Below are positions 7,916 through 16,192 of a stretch of DNA of 64,000 bases, piece after piece. Origin of the DNA: Pseudaminobacter soli (ex Li et al. 2025) (GTDB taxonomy: Bacteria; Pseudomonadota; Alphaproteobacteria; Rhizobiales; Rhizobiaceae); contig NZ_JARXVF010000001.1 of the NCBI RefSeq assembly GCF_029892515.1, forward strand, positions 186,001 to 250,000, in the 5' to 3' direction. Each line of letters opens with the position of its first letter. Positions within the stretch are counted from its first letter, which is position 1. The notes under the pieces are model-generated. The model worked only from the letters and a program-made list of their open reading frames with translations, had not been told where the DNA came from and made no database searches. Both the position numbers and the translations under genes were made by a program.

Positions 7916-9049
7916 TCAAAGGTCCAGGAGCCCGCGCTTGCGCAGCAGGATCCACAGGAAGAATGGTCCACCGACGGCGGCGGTAATGATGCCGATCGGC
8001 AATTCGGCCGGTGCGACGATGGTGCGGCTGACTGCATCCGCAAGCAGCAGTATGGAGGCGCCGAGCAGCGCCGAAGCCGGCAGCAAATAGCGGTTGTCCG
8101 GTCCGATGAGCAGGCGCAGCAGATGCGGCACCACGATGCCGACGAAGCCGATGCCGCCGCTGACCGCGACCGAAGCGCCGGTGGCCGCAGCAACGGAGAC
8201 GATGGCAACGTTCTTGAACCGTTGCATGGGAATGCCGAGATGGTGTGCCGCCGCCTCCCCCAGCGCCAGCGCATTCAAGCCCCGCGCCATGAACGGCGAG
8301 GCGATCAGCGCCAGCGCGATGATCGGCCCGGCGGCCGCAATCTTGGTCCAGGTGGCCCCGGCGAGCGAGCCGAGCCCCCAGAACGTCAGGTCGCGCAGCT
8401 GCCGGTCGTCGGCGAGATAAACCATGATGCCGGAGAACGCGCCGGCCATGGCCCCGAGCGCGATGCCGGCCAGGAGCATGGTGGCGATGGAGGTCTGCCC
8501 TCGTCGCGTAGCGACGCGATAAAGAACCATCGTCGTGGCAAGACCGCCGGCGAAGGCAGCAAGTGGCAGGGTGAAGATGCCGAAGATCGCCAGCAGCGGG
8601 CCGAGCACGGTGCCGCCCAGAACTATCACGACGATGGCGCCGAGCCCGGCACCTGCGGACACGCCGACCAGGCCCGGATCAGCCAGCGGGTTGCGGAACA
8701 GGCCCTGCATGACCGCGCCCGAAACGGCGAGCGCCGAGCCGATCAGCACGCCCAGCACCACGCGCGGCAAGCGAATGTCATAGACGATGATGCGGTCGCG
8801 CTCGGACAGTGCCGAGCCGTCTGACATCGACGGAAACAGCCAGTCGCGCGCGACGGCCAGCGCCGAGGCGTCGGACGCCCCGGACGCCAGGCTCAGCAGC
8901 ACTGTCACGCCGAGCAGAACTGCCAGAAGGACGATCGCGAATTTCGCGCGCGCCGAACGGTCGCCCGCCGACGCGCGCCTCTCCATGTTGCCGACGTTGC
9001 CGGCCACGCTGTCAACCACGGTACGCTCAGCCCTTGATCTGGTCGCCAT
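7916..9049 (-). CDS. hmuU: Haemin ABC transporter permease HmuU (FecCD family)
   Basis: FecCD-type permease of about 377 aa with about nine or ten hydrophobic segments and family marks: RLPRVVLGVLIGSALAVSGAVMQGLFRNPLADPGLVGVSAG in the first third, and the cytoplasmic EAAAHHLGIPMQRFK loop that contacts the ATPase. It forms the inner-membrane channel with HmuV. The start is uncertain: the ATG at 9049 overlaps the end of hmuT by 23 bp, a GTG at 9019 avoids most of the overlap, and an ATG at 8983 also works. None has a strong Shine-Dalgarno site, which is consistent with translational coupling to hmuT. Confidence 0.93.
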   Translation of the reverse strand: MATRSRAERTVVDSVAGNVGNMERRASAGDRSARAKFAIVLLAVLLGVTVLLSLASGASDASALAVARDWLFPSMSDGSALSERDRIIVYDIRLPRVVLGVLIGSALAVSGAVMQGLFRNPLADPGLVGVSAGAGLGAIVVIVLGGTVLGPLLAIFGIFTLPLAAFAGGLATTMVLYRVATRRGQTSIATMLLAGIALGAMAGAFSGIMVYLADDRQLRDLTFWGLGSLAGATWTKIAAAGPIIALALIASPFMARGLNALALGEAAAHHLGIPMQRFKNVAIVSVAAATGASVAVSGGIGFVGIVVPHLLRLLIGPDNRYLLPASALLGASILLLADAVSRTIVAPAELPIGIITAAVGGPFFLWILLRKRGLLDL

Positions 9050-9923
9050 AGAGCGCAGTCGCAAGATCGCGGATGGCGCCTGCCGTGCGCGGACCGAAGC
9101 CCAGCAGATAGCTGCCATCCATGCGGATCAGCGCCTTGGTCTTGGCCGCGGGGGTCGAAGCAAGACCGGGATGCGCAAACACCTCGTCTGCCGCCAGCAC
9201 GTGGTCGCCGCCGCCACGATCCATCATCAGGATCACGTCAGGCCTGGCTGTCAGCGCGGCCTCGTCGGTCAGTTGCTTGTAGCCGTTCACGCCCTCCATC
9301 GCATTCACGCCGCCGGCAAGCTTGATGATGCCATTGGCGGCCGTGTGGTTGCCGGCAGCAAGGATCTTGCCGCCCTCCATGCTGAGGATAAACAGCACGC
9401 GCTTGCGCTCGCCGACCTTGGCGGTGAGTTCCTCAGCCGCCTTCAGGTCGGCGTCGATGGACTTCGCCAGCGTCGCGGCCTTGTCGTCCACGCCCAGTGC
9501 ATGGCCGACGATGCGCACCTTGTCGAGAATGCCCTGATGGTCGAAGGCCTCGGGCACCTCGATGTAGGTCACGCTCGCCTTCTTGAGCACGTCGACAGCC
9601 TCTTTCGGCCCGCTGCCTGCCAATGCGAGGATGCCGGACGGATTGACCGACAGCACGTTCTCGGGCGACAGTGCCCGCATATAGCCGACGTCGGGCAGCT
9701 TCAGCGCGCTTTCCGGATAGGTGCTGGTGGAGTCGCGCGCGACCAGCCTGCCCTCCTCACCCAGCGCATAGACGATCTCGGTGATCGAGCCGCCAACGGC
9801 CGCGATGCGGGAAGCATCCGGAAATGCGGTCTTGCCCTCCTCGGCCTGCGCCACGCTGAGCGAACCAAGCGCCAGCGCAACACCAATCGCGGCAACCCGC
9901 ATGGAACGGCTGAATATCGACAT
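9027..9923 (-). CDS. hmuT: Haemin-binding periplasmic protein HmuT
   Basis: Protein of 298 aa with a signal peptide (MSIFSRSMRVAAIGVALALG..., cleavage expected after SVAQA) and a class III helical-backbone binding fold (RIAAVGGSITEIVYALGEEGRLVARDSTSTYP, then KLPDVGYMRALSPENVLSVNP). The Tyr in the STYPESA loop matches the haem-ligand region of HmuT/ShuT. It captures haem in the periplasm for HmuUV. The ATG at 9923 has GAGG 9 nt upstream; an ATG at 9932, two bases after the hmuS stop, has that GAGG directly abutting it and is less likely. It lies between hmuS and hmuU in the operon. Confidence 0.95.
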   Translation of the reverse strand: MSIFSRSMRVAAIGVALALGSLSVAQAEEGKTAFPDASRIAAVGGSITEIVYALGEEGRLVARDSTSTYPESALKLPDVGYMRALSPENVLSVNPSGILALAGSGPKEAVDVLKKASVTYIEVPEAFDHQGILDKVRIVGHALGVDDKAATLAKSIDADLKAAEELTAKVGERKRVLFILSMEGGKILAAGNHTAANGIIKLAGGVNAMEGVNGYKQLTDEAALTARPDVILMMDRGGGDHVLAADEVFAHPGLASTPAAKTKALIRMDGSYLLGFGPRTAGAIRDLATALYGDQIKG

Positions 9924-9934
9924 GCTCTTCATCC

Positions 9935-10990
9935 TCACGCGGCGGCCGCCGTCAGGCGCGGCAGACTCTCGGCGATTTCGCGCCATTCGACGCGCTCGTC
10001 CTGGCCCTCCTTGCGCTTGCCAAAGAACTGGATGACCAGCTCGCCCTTGGCGTCATAGGCTTCCAGCGAGGTGACATGGCCGTCCGTGGTCGGCTTGCGC
10101 ACCACCCAGAGTTCCTGGACGTGATCGGTCCGGAAATGCAGATGGAAAGTCTCGTCGAAAATGTTGATCCAAGGCCCCATCGGCTTGACGTTCTGGATCG
10201 GCCCCGAATGGATCTGGATGCAGCCGTCATTGCCGACGAAGCACATGATCGGCACCTGGGTCTCGACAGACTTCTCCAGCATGATCGTCAGCGCATCGTT
10301 CTCGACCCGCCAGGCGTAATCCTCGCCGACCATGTGCAGCGCCTGCTGGCGGCCGAGCTTCAGGGTGCGCAGCATGCCGAAGAACTGGTGCGTGTCGGTG
10401 AGCTTGCTCCAGCGGTCGCGCAGCTCTTCCACCGTCGCGGTCGTCTCGATGACGGGCGCCTCGACGACATCGGTGTCGTCGATGTCGAGGGTGCCGCTCT
10501 GGTCCTCCGAACGGAGCTTTTCGACCAGCTGGTCATAGGCCTCGACATTGGAGGACGGACGCAGATGCACCTTGTGCACGGCCGTTCCCGCCTTGTCGAA
10601 GAACTGGAAGCTGCGGCGCACATCATCGCCATCGCGCTTTTCGACCGCAAAGCCGAAGGCCCAGCGTTTTGGGAAAATGCGCAGGTCGATATTCTCGCCC
10701 AGCGCCATCGCCGTCTGGTCACTGGTGACGACCTTGTCGTAGACGCCGATCTTCTCGTGCACCGCACTTTCATTGCGGGTCAGCGCCATCACCTCGCCCA
10801 CGGCCTCCAGGCCAGTCAGCAGATCGTTGACGCGTGGCTCAAGGCGCACGACGCCCTCGCCGACATGCGCCGCGACCAGCTCAGCCTCGGAGACGCCGAG
10901 CTGGCTGGCGAGATCGCGCTCGCGCATCTTCGGATTTTCGGCTCTCGCCAGACGGATTTCGTGCGGCGCGGGCTTTACGCGAGCATCCAT
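9935..10990 (-). CDS. hmuS: Haemin-degrading / haem-trafficking factor HmuS
   Basis: Protein of 351 aa, the usual length for HmuS/HemS/ChuS, with two structurally repeated halves. The N-terminal half has the conserved NESAVHEKIGVY block with H78; the C-terminal half has the parallel haem-side motif MCFVGNDGCIQIHSGPI and WINIFDETFHLHF. The family binds haem in the cytosol and, in several species, breaks it down or passes it on. It sits directly after hemP and ahead of the transporter genes, so import and processing are co-expressed. Whether this one is a true oxygenase cannot be told from sequence. Confidence 0.95.
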   Translation of the reverse strand: MDARVKPAPHEIRLARAENPKMRERDLASQLGVSEAELVAAHVGEGVVRLEPRVNDLLTGLEAVGEVMALTRNESAVHEKIGVYDKVVTSDQTAMALGENIDLRIFPKRWAFGFAVEKRDGDDVRRSFQFFDKAGTAVHKVHLRPSSNVEAYDQLVEKLRSEDQSGTLDIDDTDVVEAPVIETTATVEELRDRWSKLTDTHQFFGMLRTLKLGRQQALHMVGEDYAWRVENDALTIMLEKSVETQVPIMCFVGNDGCIQIHSGPIQNVKPMGPWINIFDETFHLHFRTDHVQELWVVRKPTTDGHVTSLEAYDAKGELVIQFFGKRKEGQDERVEWREIAESLPRLTAAAA

Positions 10991-11013
10991 GATTCAGACC
11001 CCCTGATACGGAA

Positions 11014-11223
11014 TTACTTGTTGAGAATGAGCTTGCCCTGACGGGTAATTTTCAGCCGGTACAACGACCCATGATGATCGATGCCGATCTCGTGCTCGCC
11101 CTCGAAGAGCGCAGCACTAGAGACCGTACGGATCGACAGGAGCGACGTTTCCTGCCGTTGGCCCGACTCGACGACGGGCTTCCTTGCACGGTGGTTAAAA
11201 GCGTCCTGATGGTGGCTGTTCAT
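11014..11223 (-). CDS. hmuP: Hemin uptake protein HemP/HmuP
   Basis: Small protein of 69 aa; the C-terminal half (SAALFEGEHEIGIDHHGSLY, then RLKITRQGKLILNK) is the conserved HemP domain. In Sinorhizobium and Bradyrhizobium, HmuP is needed to activate transcription of the divergent outer-membrane haem receptor gene under iron limitation. The arrangement here is the same: it heads the leftward hmu operon and faces the receptor gene across 221 bp. The ATG at 11223 is chosen on the homologous N-terminus; a weak AAGGGG lies 11 nt upstream. The frame is open 32 codons further, through the promoter. Confidence 0.92.
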   Translation of the reverse strand: MNSHHQDAFNHRARKPVVESGQRQETSLLSIRTVSSAALFEGEHEIGIDHHGSLYRLKITRQGKLILNK

Positions 11224-11444
11224 GGTCGGTAGACCCCTTGTTTGCCGCTGCCTTGCGTCACCGATTTCGTTGTCCACCGATCGGGTCGATGGGCGCGAAA
11301 TCAAACTTGACTCGATCAATCATGTTATCTAGTCAGTGCAATACCGGAGTAAACGAGTCAAGATTTAAAACGCTCCGGTTCGAATGAAAGTGCCAGCCAG
11401 CCTCCAGGCCAGCCCGCATCAGCAGACACTGGAGAAGCAAGGGT
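11224..11444. promoter_or_regulatory. Divergent promoter region of hemP and the haem receptor
   Basis: This 221-bp region contains two iron-responsive-operator-like sites in mirror orientation. On the plus strand, TGA-CTCGATCAA-TCA (11308-11322) fits TGA-N9-TCA exactly. On the minus strand, TTGACTCGTTTACTCC (about 11346-11361) fits with one mismatch (TGA-N9-TCC). Both begin with the same TTGACTCG octamer, which can also act as a -35 element in each direction. RirA control of both operons, together with HmuP activation of the receptor, is the expected reading. Confidence 0.6.
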
Positions 11445-13646
11445 ATGGGGCTGTTGGCTCATGAAGTGGGGACTCCGTCGGGCGACGGAGCAATGAAGTT
11501 CAGGCTGGGCGCGATGCGCGCCACAGCCTTGATGGCGGGCGTCGCGGCCATTTCCATCGGCGTGGTTTCAGCCTCGGCGCAGGAAGCCGGCAACCAGGCG
11601 CAGAATCAGGAAACGACCGAACAGGCAGCGCAAGAGAGTGGCGACGGCGTCACGCTTTTGGACAAGATCACGGTCGTCAGCCGCACCGACGAGAGCGCCA
11701 TCGACGCAATGGCGTCGGTCAGCCATGTCGATGCCGAGTCGATACAGCGCCGCATGGCGACGACCCAGCAGGGCGTGCTGTTCGGCGTGCCGGGGGTGGC
11801 GGCGCAGTCCGACGCAAACCGCACCGCCTCCAGCATCAACATCCGCGGCCTGCAGGACTTTGGACGCGTCGCGGTCATCGTCGACGGCGCGCGGCAGAAT
11901 TTCCAGCGCTCCGGCCACGGCACGCAGTCGATGTTCTGGCTCGATCCTGAGCTGGTCAAACAGGTCGACGTCATCCGCGGCCCGGTGGCCAACACTTACG
12001 GCTCGGGCGCAATCGGCGGCGTGGTCTTCTACGAGACCAAGGACGCCGAGGATTTCCTGCGAGACGGCGAGACCTGGGCAGGCTCGGTCAGCGGCATCTA
12101 TGAAACCAACGGCCATGGCTGGACCACCAGCGCGACCGGCGCCTATCGCTTCAACGACGCCTTCGACGTTTTGGGCAATATCGTCTATCGCGACTACGGC
12201 AGCTACAAGGATGGCGGCGGCGACACCGTTCCCGGCACCGGCTTCGACGTGCTGAACGGCATGCTCAAGACCACCATCCGCCCGACGGAGAACAGCGAGC
12301 TGAAGCTCGGCTGGGTCGGCGCCAATGACAGCTGGACCGAAGGCGCGAACGCCTATGACATGGACGTCAAGCAGAACACCTTCACCGGCCGCTACAACGT
12401 CACCGACGACGAAAACAGCTGGCTCGACCTCCACATCAACGCCGCCTACAACAAGACCGACCTCGGCCAGACCTATCTGAAGGACGTCAACCAGTTCGAT
12501 TCGACCACCGGCGCGCCGATCGTCGTGCCCGCCGGCTCGCAGACGACATACGACCTCGGCACCTACAGCTTCGACATCTGGAACACCTCGCGCTTCGACA
12601 CCGGCTTTGCCAGCCACGAGCTGACCTATGGCGGCGACTGGGTGAGCGACGACGTCGTCACCGCAAATGCCGGCGGCGGCATGGATGTCTACACCCCCTC
12701 GGGCAAGCGCCGCGTGTCGGGCGCTTATATCCAGGACAAGCTCACCTATGAGTGGCTCGAGGTCATCGGCGCGCTGCGTTACGACAGCTACAAGCTCGAT
12801 GGCAACTCCGGCGCGGCCTCGGGCGACCGCCTGTCACCGCGCATCACGGTGGGTGTGTCGCCCTTCCAGGAAGGCACGCTGCAGGGCCTGCAGGTCTACG
12901 GCACCTATGCCGAAGGCTATCGCTCGCCGACGATCACCGAAACGCTGATCAGCGGCCTGCATCCGTCGGGCGTGAAATTCCCGTTCCTGCCCAATCCGAA
13001 CCTCAAGCCCGAGACGGCAAAGACCTGGGAATTCGGCATCAACTACAAGCAGGACGGCTTCATCCAACCGGACGACGCGCTGCGCCTCAAGGCGGCCTAT
13101 TTCAACAACGACGTGGCTGACTATATCGGCGGCGCGACGCTGTCGGCCTACGATCCGACGAGCGGCTGCCCGCGCGTGACCGGCGCGATCCCGATCTGCT
13201 ACCAGTACCAGAATTTTGCCAACGCCAAGATCAGAGGGTTTGAGCTTGAAGGCGTCTATGACGCTGCCTGGGGCTTCCTCGGCCTGTCGGCGTCGATCAT
13301 CGACGGCTACACCGTGTCCTACAAGGGCGAGCAGGAAGACCTGGCCACCATCCCCTCCTCGCAGGTCACCGGCCAGCTCGGCTTCCGCTTCCTGGAGGAC
13401 AGGCTCGTGCTCGGCGGCGAGGTCCAGTACAACGGCGCGCCGAAGGGCAACAACTACGCCTCGGACTACACGTTGGTGAACGCGTTTGCCACCTACAAGG
13501 CGACGAACGACCTCAACGTGAACTTCCGCGTCGATAACATCTTCGACGTCAAATACACCAACCCGCTGAACGCCAGCACCACAAGCGCGCTCTATGAGCC
13601 CGGCGTGACGTTCAAGCTCGGCGCAACCATGCGTTTCGGGGGCTGA
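11445..13646 (+). CDS. bhuR: TonB-dependent haem/haemoglobin outer-membrane receptor
   Basis: Protein of 733 aa: signal peptide ending near VVSASA, a TonB-box-like LLDKITVVSR, a plug domain (ATTQQGVLFGVPGVAAQS...SINIRGLQDFGRVAVIVDGARQ...) and a beta-barrel ending in an aromatic-poor MRFGG. The haem-receptor marks are a FRAP-like YRSP, a following His (GLHPSG) and the NPNL motif at about 12989-13003. It imports haem or haem-protein-derived haem across the outer membrane using TonB-ExbBD. Equivalent rhizobial genes are called bhuR, hmuR or shmR. The start is either 11445 or 11493 (MKFRLG). It is divergent from hemP and probably regulated by RirA and HmuP. Confidence 0.92.
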   Translation: MGLLAHEVGTPSGDGAMKFRLGAMRATALMAGVAAISIGVVSASAQEAGNQAQNQETTEQAAQESGDGVTLLDKITVVSRTDESAIDAMASVSHVDAESIQRRMATTQQGVLFGVPGVAAQSDANRTASSINIRGLQDFGRVAVIVDGARQNFQRSGHGTQSMFWLDPELVKQVDVIRGPVANTYGSGAIGGVVFYETKDAEDFLRDGETWAGSVSGIYETNGHGWTTSATGAYRFNDAFDVLGNIVYRDYGSYKDGGGDTVPGTGFDVLNGMLKTTIRPTENSELKLGWVGANDSWTEGANAYDMDVKQNTFTGRYNVTDDENSWLDLHINAAYNKTDLGQTYLKDVNQFDSTTGAPIVVPAGSQTTYDLGTYSFDIWNTSRFDTGFASHELTYGGDWVSDDVVTANAGGGMDVYTPSGKRRVSGAYIQDKLTYEWLEVIGALRYDSYKLDGNSGAASGDRLSPRITVGVSPFQEGTLQGLQVYGTYAEGYRSPTITETLISGLHPSGVKFPFLPNPNLKPETAKTWEFGINYKQDGFIQPDDALRLKAAYFNNDVADYIGGATLSAYDPTSGCPRVTGAIPICYQYQNFANAKIRGFELEGVYDAAWGFLGLSASIIDGYTVSYKGEQEDLATIPSSQVTGQLGFRFLEDRLVLGGEVQYNGAPKGNNYASDYTLVNAFATYKATNDLNVNFRVDNIFDVKYTNPLNASTTSALYEPGVTFKLGATMRFGG

Positions 13647-13697
13647 TCATCGGTCACTGACGACCGGCATGGCGCCCCGCTCACGTCATGCCAACCC

Positions 13698-13729
13698 TGG
13701 CCGGGCGTCCGCGCCCGGCCATTTAATCT
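13698..13729 (+). terminator. Hairpin between the haem receptor and the haem monooxygenase gene
   Basis: A perfect 10-bp stem TGGCCGGGCG/CGCCCGGCCA with a TCCG loop is followed by TTTAATCT. It lies 51 bp after the receptor stop. The modest T-tract suggests partial termination, so the two downstream genes may be less expressed from the receptor promoter. Confidence 0.6.
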
Positions 13730-13779
13730 CTGACTTACCGACAAACTGGCTGCCCGGCCGACCCAAAGGAGATCGACCC

Positions 13780-14094
13780 ATGTACATCGCAATGAACCGC
13801 TTCAAGGTCCAAAAAGGCTCGGAAGAGGCGTTCGAGAACGTCTGGAAGAACCGCGATTCCAGCCTTGCCGAGATGAAGGGTTTCAAGGAGTTCCACCTGC
13901 TGCGCGGGCCGGTCAACGAGGAGGAAGGCTACACCCTCTTCGCTTCACACGCCGTGTGGGAAAGCCACGATGATTTCGTTGCCTGGACCAAGTCGGAGAA
14001 CTTTCGCGCGGCCCACAAGAATGCCGGCAACAACAAGCCGCTCTATATCGGCCACCCTCAGTTCGAGGGCTTTTCGGTCGTCGAAGGCGCGTGA
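13780..14094 (+). CDS. hmuQ: Haem-degrading monooxygenase, HmuQ/HmuD-like (ABM fold)
   Basis: Protein of 104 aa with a ferredoxin-like antibiotic-biosynthesis-monooxygenase fold: MNRFKVQKGSEEAFENVWKNR, then GFKEFHLLRGP and YTLFASHAVWESHDDFVAWT. The Asn near the N-terminus, the Trp in the second helix and a His in the third (AHKNAG) match the IsdG/HmuQ catalytic set. HmuQ and HmuD of Bradyrhizobium cleave haem and release iron in the cytosol. The ATG at 13780 has AGGAG 8 nt upstream. It follows the haem receptor in the same direction, which fits a role in using imported haem. Confidence 0.88.
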   Translation: MYIAMNRFKVQKGSEEAFENVWKNRDSSLAEMKGFKEFHLLRGPVNEEEGYTLFASHAVWESHDDFVAWTKSENFRAAHKNAGNNKPLYIGHPQFEGFSVVEGA

Positions 14095-14106
14095 GGCCAA
14101 CCGGCG

Positions 14107-14463
14107 ATGGACTACGCGCGCACCATTCCAGTCCTGCCCTCGCCCGACATCAAGGCGAGCCGCGACTTCTATCGTGACCAACTCGGCTTCGCGGTCGTGC
14201 AGCCCGAGATGGACGACTATCTGATCGTCCGCCGTGGCGAGATGGAGATCCACTTCTGGTACACGCCGGACCTGGCGCTGCCGCCGGTGTCGTCCTGCTA
14301 CATCCGCGGCGGCGAGGTGCCGTCGCTACATGCCGAGTTTTCGGGCCGCGGTGTCGAAAAGCTCAGCCCCTTCACCGTACGGCCGTGGAACATGAAGGAA
14401 TTCTATATCCACGACCCGCACGGCAACCTGCTGCGCTTCGGCTGCGCGCCCGAAGAGGTGTGA
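14107..14463 (+). CDS. VOC family (glyoxalase/bleomycin-resistance-like) protein
   Basis: Protein of 118 aa with two VOC beta-alpha-beta-beta-beta units: TIPVLPSPDIKASRDFYRDQLGF and a C-terminal EFYIHDPHGNLLRFGC. Candidate metal ligands are H in EIHFWYT and E/H near the C-terminus. The pattern is like bleomycin-binding proteins, but substrates vary widely in this fold. It starts 12 bp after the haem monooxygenase gene and is probably cotranscribed with it, so a link with haem or iron metabolism is possible, though only by context. Confidence 0.85.
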   Translation: MDYARTIPVLPSPDIKASRDFYRDQLGFAVVQPEMDDYLIVRRGEMEIHFWYTPDLALPPVSSCYIRGGEVPSLHAEFSGRGVEKLSPFTVRPWNMKEFYIHDPHGNLLRFGCAPEEV

Positions 14464-14470
14464 ACCACGA

Positions 14471-14986
14471 TCAACGGGCGTTCATGGATCGGGCGTGGCG
14501 CGATCCTTGAATGTCGGCCGGCCTCAGCCGCCTGCGGCCGCCCGGCGCGCGCAGGATGCCCAGCGCAGCACGCGGCACGGAAAGCTCCATACTGCGCGCC
14601 ACAGTGCTCGCCACCGAATTGCTGTTCTGCGTCAGGAACGAATAGCGCAGGCCCGCGGCCGCAATTCGCTCGGCCATTTCCACCCCGGCCCGCCATCTCG
14701 CCGCAACCTCGCCATACCCCGCTTCGAAAAGCGGCACGGTGCGCGAGGTGGGCCGCACATAGAACTCCGGATAGAGCCGCGGGTTGCGCCGCGCATAGTC
14801 CGTCTGCACCGCCGTCAGCCGACTGAAGGCCGCCGCATAGTTGAAACTGCCGTCGGGATTGCTGGCTCCGCCGTTGATTTCGAACAGCGGCCTACCCTCC
14901 TCGTCCGTCCAGACGAGGAAGTTGTGGTTCGCCACATTGGCAAAGCGCGGGATCGGATAGGAACCGAACAGGATGCGGTGGTTCAT
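14471..14986 (-). CDS. Hypothetical protein with NHNFLVW and QNSNS motifs
   Basis: Protein of 171 aa that I do not assign to a named family. It has no signal peptide or membrane segment. Visible features are NHNFLVWTDEEGRPLFEINGG near the N-terminus, a middle AARWRAGVEMAERIAAAGLRYSF helix, the motif LTQNSNSVASTVARSM, and a basic Arg-rich C-terminus (RAPGGRRRLRPADIQGSR). A His early and an NSNS later would suit a small hydrolase-like fold, but this is a guess. The ATG at 14986 is preferred to a GTG at 15049. Its stop lies 7 bp from the convergent VOC gene. Confidence 0.65.
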   Translation of the reverse strand: MNHRILFGSYPIPRFANVANHNFLVWTDEEGRPLFEINGGASNPDGSFNYAAAFSRLTAVQTDYARRNPRLYPEFYVRPTSRTVPLFEAGYGEVAARWRAGVEMAERIAAAGLRYSFLTQNSNSVASTVARSMELSVPRAALGILRAPGGRRRLRPADIQGSRHARSMNAR

Positions 14987-15101
14987 CGGCGTGGCTTTTC
15001 GACGGAATTTCGGAACGAAATCCTGTCTATTCGTTTCGCCAGCTAACACAACGTATGGCTAATCAAAGTTCGGTTATCACAATTGCCAACTTGCCAGCCG
15101 G

Positions 15102-16004
15102 CTAACCCCGTCGCGCGACGAAAATGCCCGCCAGCACCACGGCGCCGCCAATCGCCTGCATGGGCCCGATGGCCTCACCCAGGATCAGCCAGGCCAGGAT
15201 CGCAGCCATCACCGGCTGGATCAGCAAGGTGAGCGATGAGAAGGCCGGCGGCAGCCATGCCAGCGCATAGATGATCAAACCCTGCCCGCTTGCATGTGTC
15301 ATCCACGCCAGCCCCAGCAGCATCGCCCAGGCAAAAAGCGTCTGCGGCCAGAAGCCTGTCTCGAAGACCAGCGCCATCGGCAGGATGAAAACCGCAGCCG
15401 AGCCCGTGGTCCAGAGCATGGCGGTCAGGGTCGAGAACTGGCTGCGCAGCCGCGCCAGCGAGAGCATGTAGCCCGCATAGAATATGGCCGCCACGATCGC
15501 GACGGCGTCGCCTGCCATGTTGCCGCCCGTAAATGCGGCAGGCCCGCCCTTCAGCACCACGACGCCGACGAGCGCGAGGAACAGCCCCGCCATGAAGGTC
15601 CCGCTGATGCGGGTCCGGAACAGAAGCCAGCTGGCGAGCGTCACAAATATGGGCGCCATGTTGGCCAGCAGCGTGGCATTGGCCACCGACGTCATGTGAA
15701 GCGAGATGTGCCAGGCGGCCAGGTCGCCCGCCAGCATGAAGCCGGGCACGATCAGGGCCAGCCTGTCCTTGAGACCGGCAGGGCGCCTTTCCGTCTGCAC
15801 GCTGCCCGACGTCGCGCCCGACCAGATCAGCAGCGGTATCATGGCCAGCGCCACGCGCCAGAAGGCCGTGGTCAGCGAGCCAACTTCCGACAGCCGCACG
15901 AAAATGGGCGAGCAGCCGATGGTGGCAGCGCCCAGGATCAGCGCCGTCAAGGCAAGGCGCTGCGACGCCGAAGTGGCACTCGTTACGGTCGTTGCGCTGC
16001 TCAT
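15102..16004 (-). CDS. EamA/DMT-family inner-membrane transporter
   Basis: Protein of 300 aa with ten predicted membrane segments in two EamA repeats (first repeat starting LALTALILGAATIGCSPIFVRL, second near AGDAVAIVAAIFYAGYMLSL). Family landmarks include FWRVALAMIPLL and a C-terminal PVMAAILAWLILGEAIGPMQ helix pair. DMT exporters move amino acids, metabolites or drugs; the substrate is unknown. The ATG at 16004 has AGG 8 nt upstream. The longer open frame to 16196 runs back over a terminator and is not coding. Confidence 0.88.
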   Translation of the reverse strand: MSSATTVTSATSASQRLALTALILGAATIGCSPIFVRLSEVGSLTTAFWRVALAMIPLLIWSGATSGSVQTERRPAGLKDRLALIVPGFMLAGDLAAWHISLHMTSVANATLLANMAPIFVTLASWLLFRTRISGTFMAGLFLALVGVVVLKGGPAAFTGGNMAGDAVAIVAAIFYAGYMLSLARLRSQFSTLTAMLWTTGSAAVFILPMALVFETGFWPQTLFAWAMLLGLAWMTHASGQGLIIYALAWLPPAFSSLTLLIQPVMAAILAWLILGEAIGPMQAIGGAVVLAGIFVARRG

Positions 16005-16128
16005 GTTGGAACCTAGTTGGAAATCAATGTCGGCCGCAGGCCGCTTGGCGCCTACATAGCGCCGCGCTTCGGACATGCGTTTAGCCAAGACCGGCAAAGC
16101 GGGGGGCCAGCGCTTTTCGTCCCAAATG

Positions 16129-16158
16129 AAAGAAGACGCCGCTTTGGACGGCGTCTTC
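16129..16158 (-). terminator. Terminator of the Fae-like gene
   Basis: A 10-bp perfect stem GAAGACGCCG/CGGCGTCTTC with a 7-nt loop; on the minus strand it is followed by a T-rich run (TTTCATTT). It lies 34 bp downstream of the Fae-like stop codon. Confidence 0.75.
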
Positions 16159-16192
16159 GGGAGTTTCCGGCAGCACCAAGCGCCGCAAAAGA

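Noticed and set aside
10076-11041. A 321-codon open frame antisense to hmuS
   Set aside because: It is an antisense shadow of hmuS; its predicted protein is Asp/Leu/His-rich without domain signs.
11370-11400. A GGTTCGAAT stretch as part of a tRNA T-arm
   Set aside because: No matching acceptor, D or anticodon arms surround it; it is in the haem receptor promoter.
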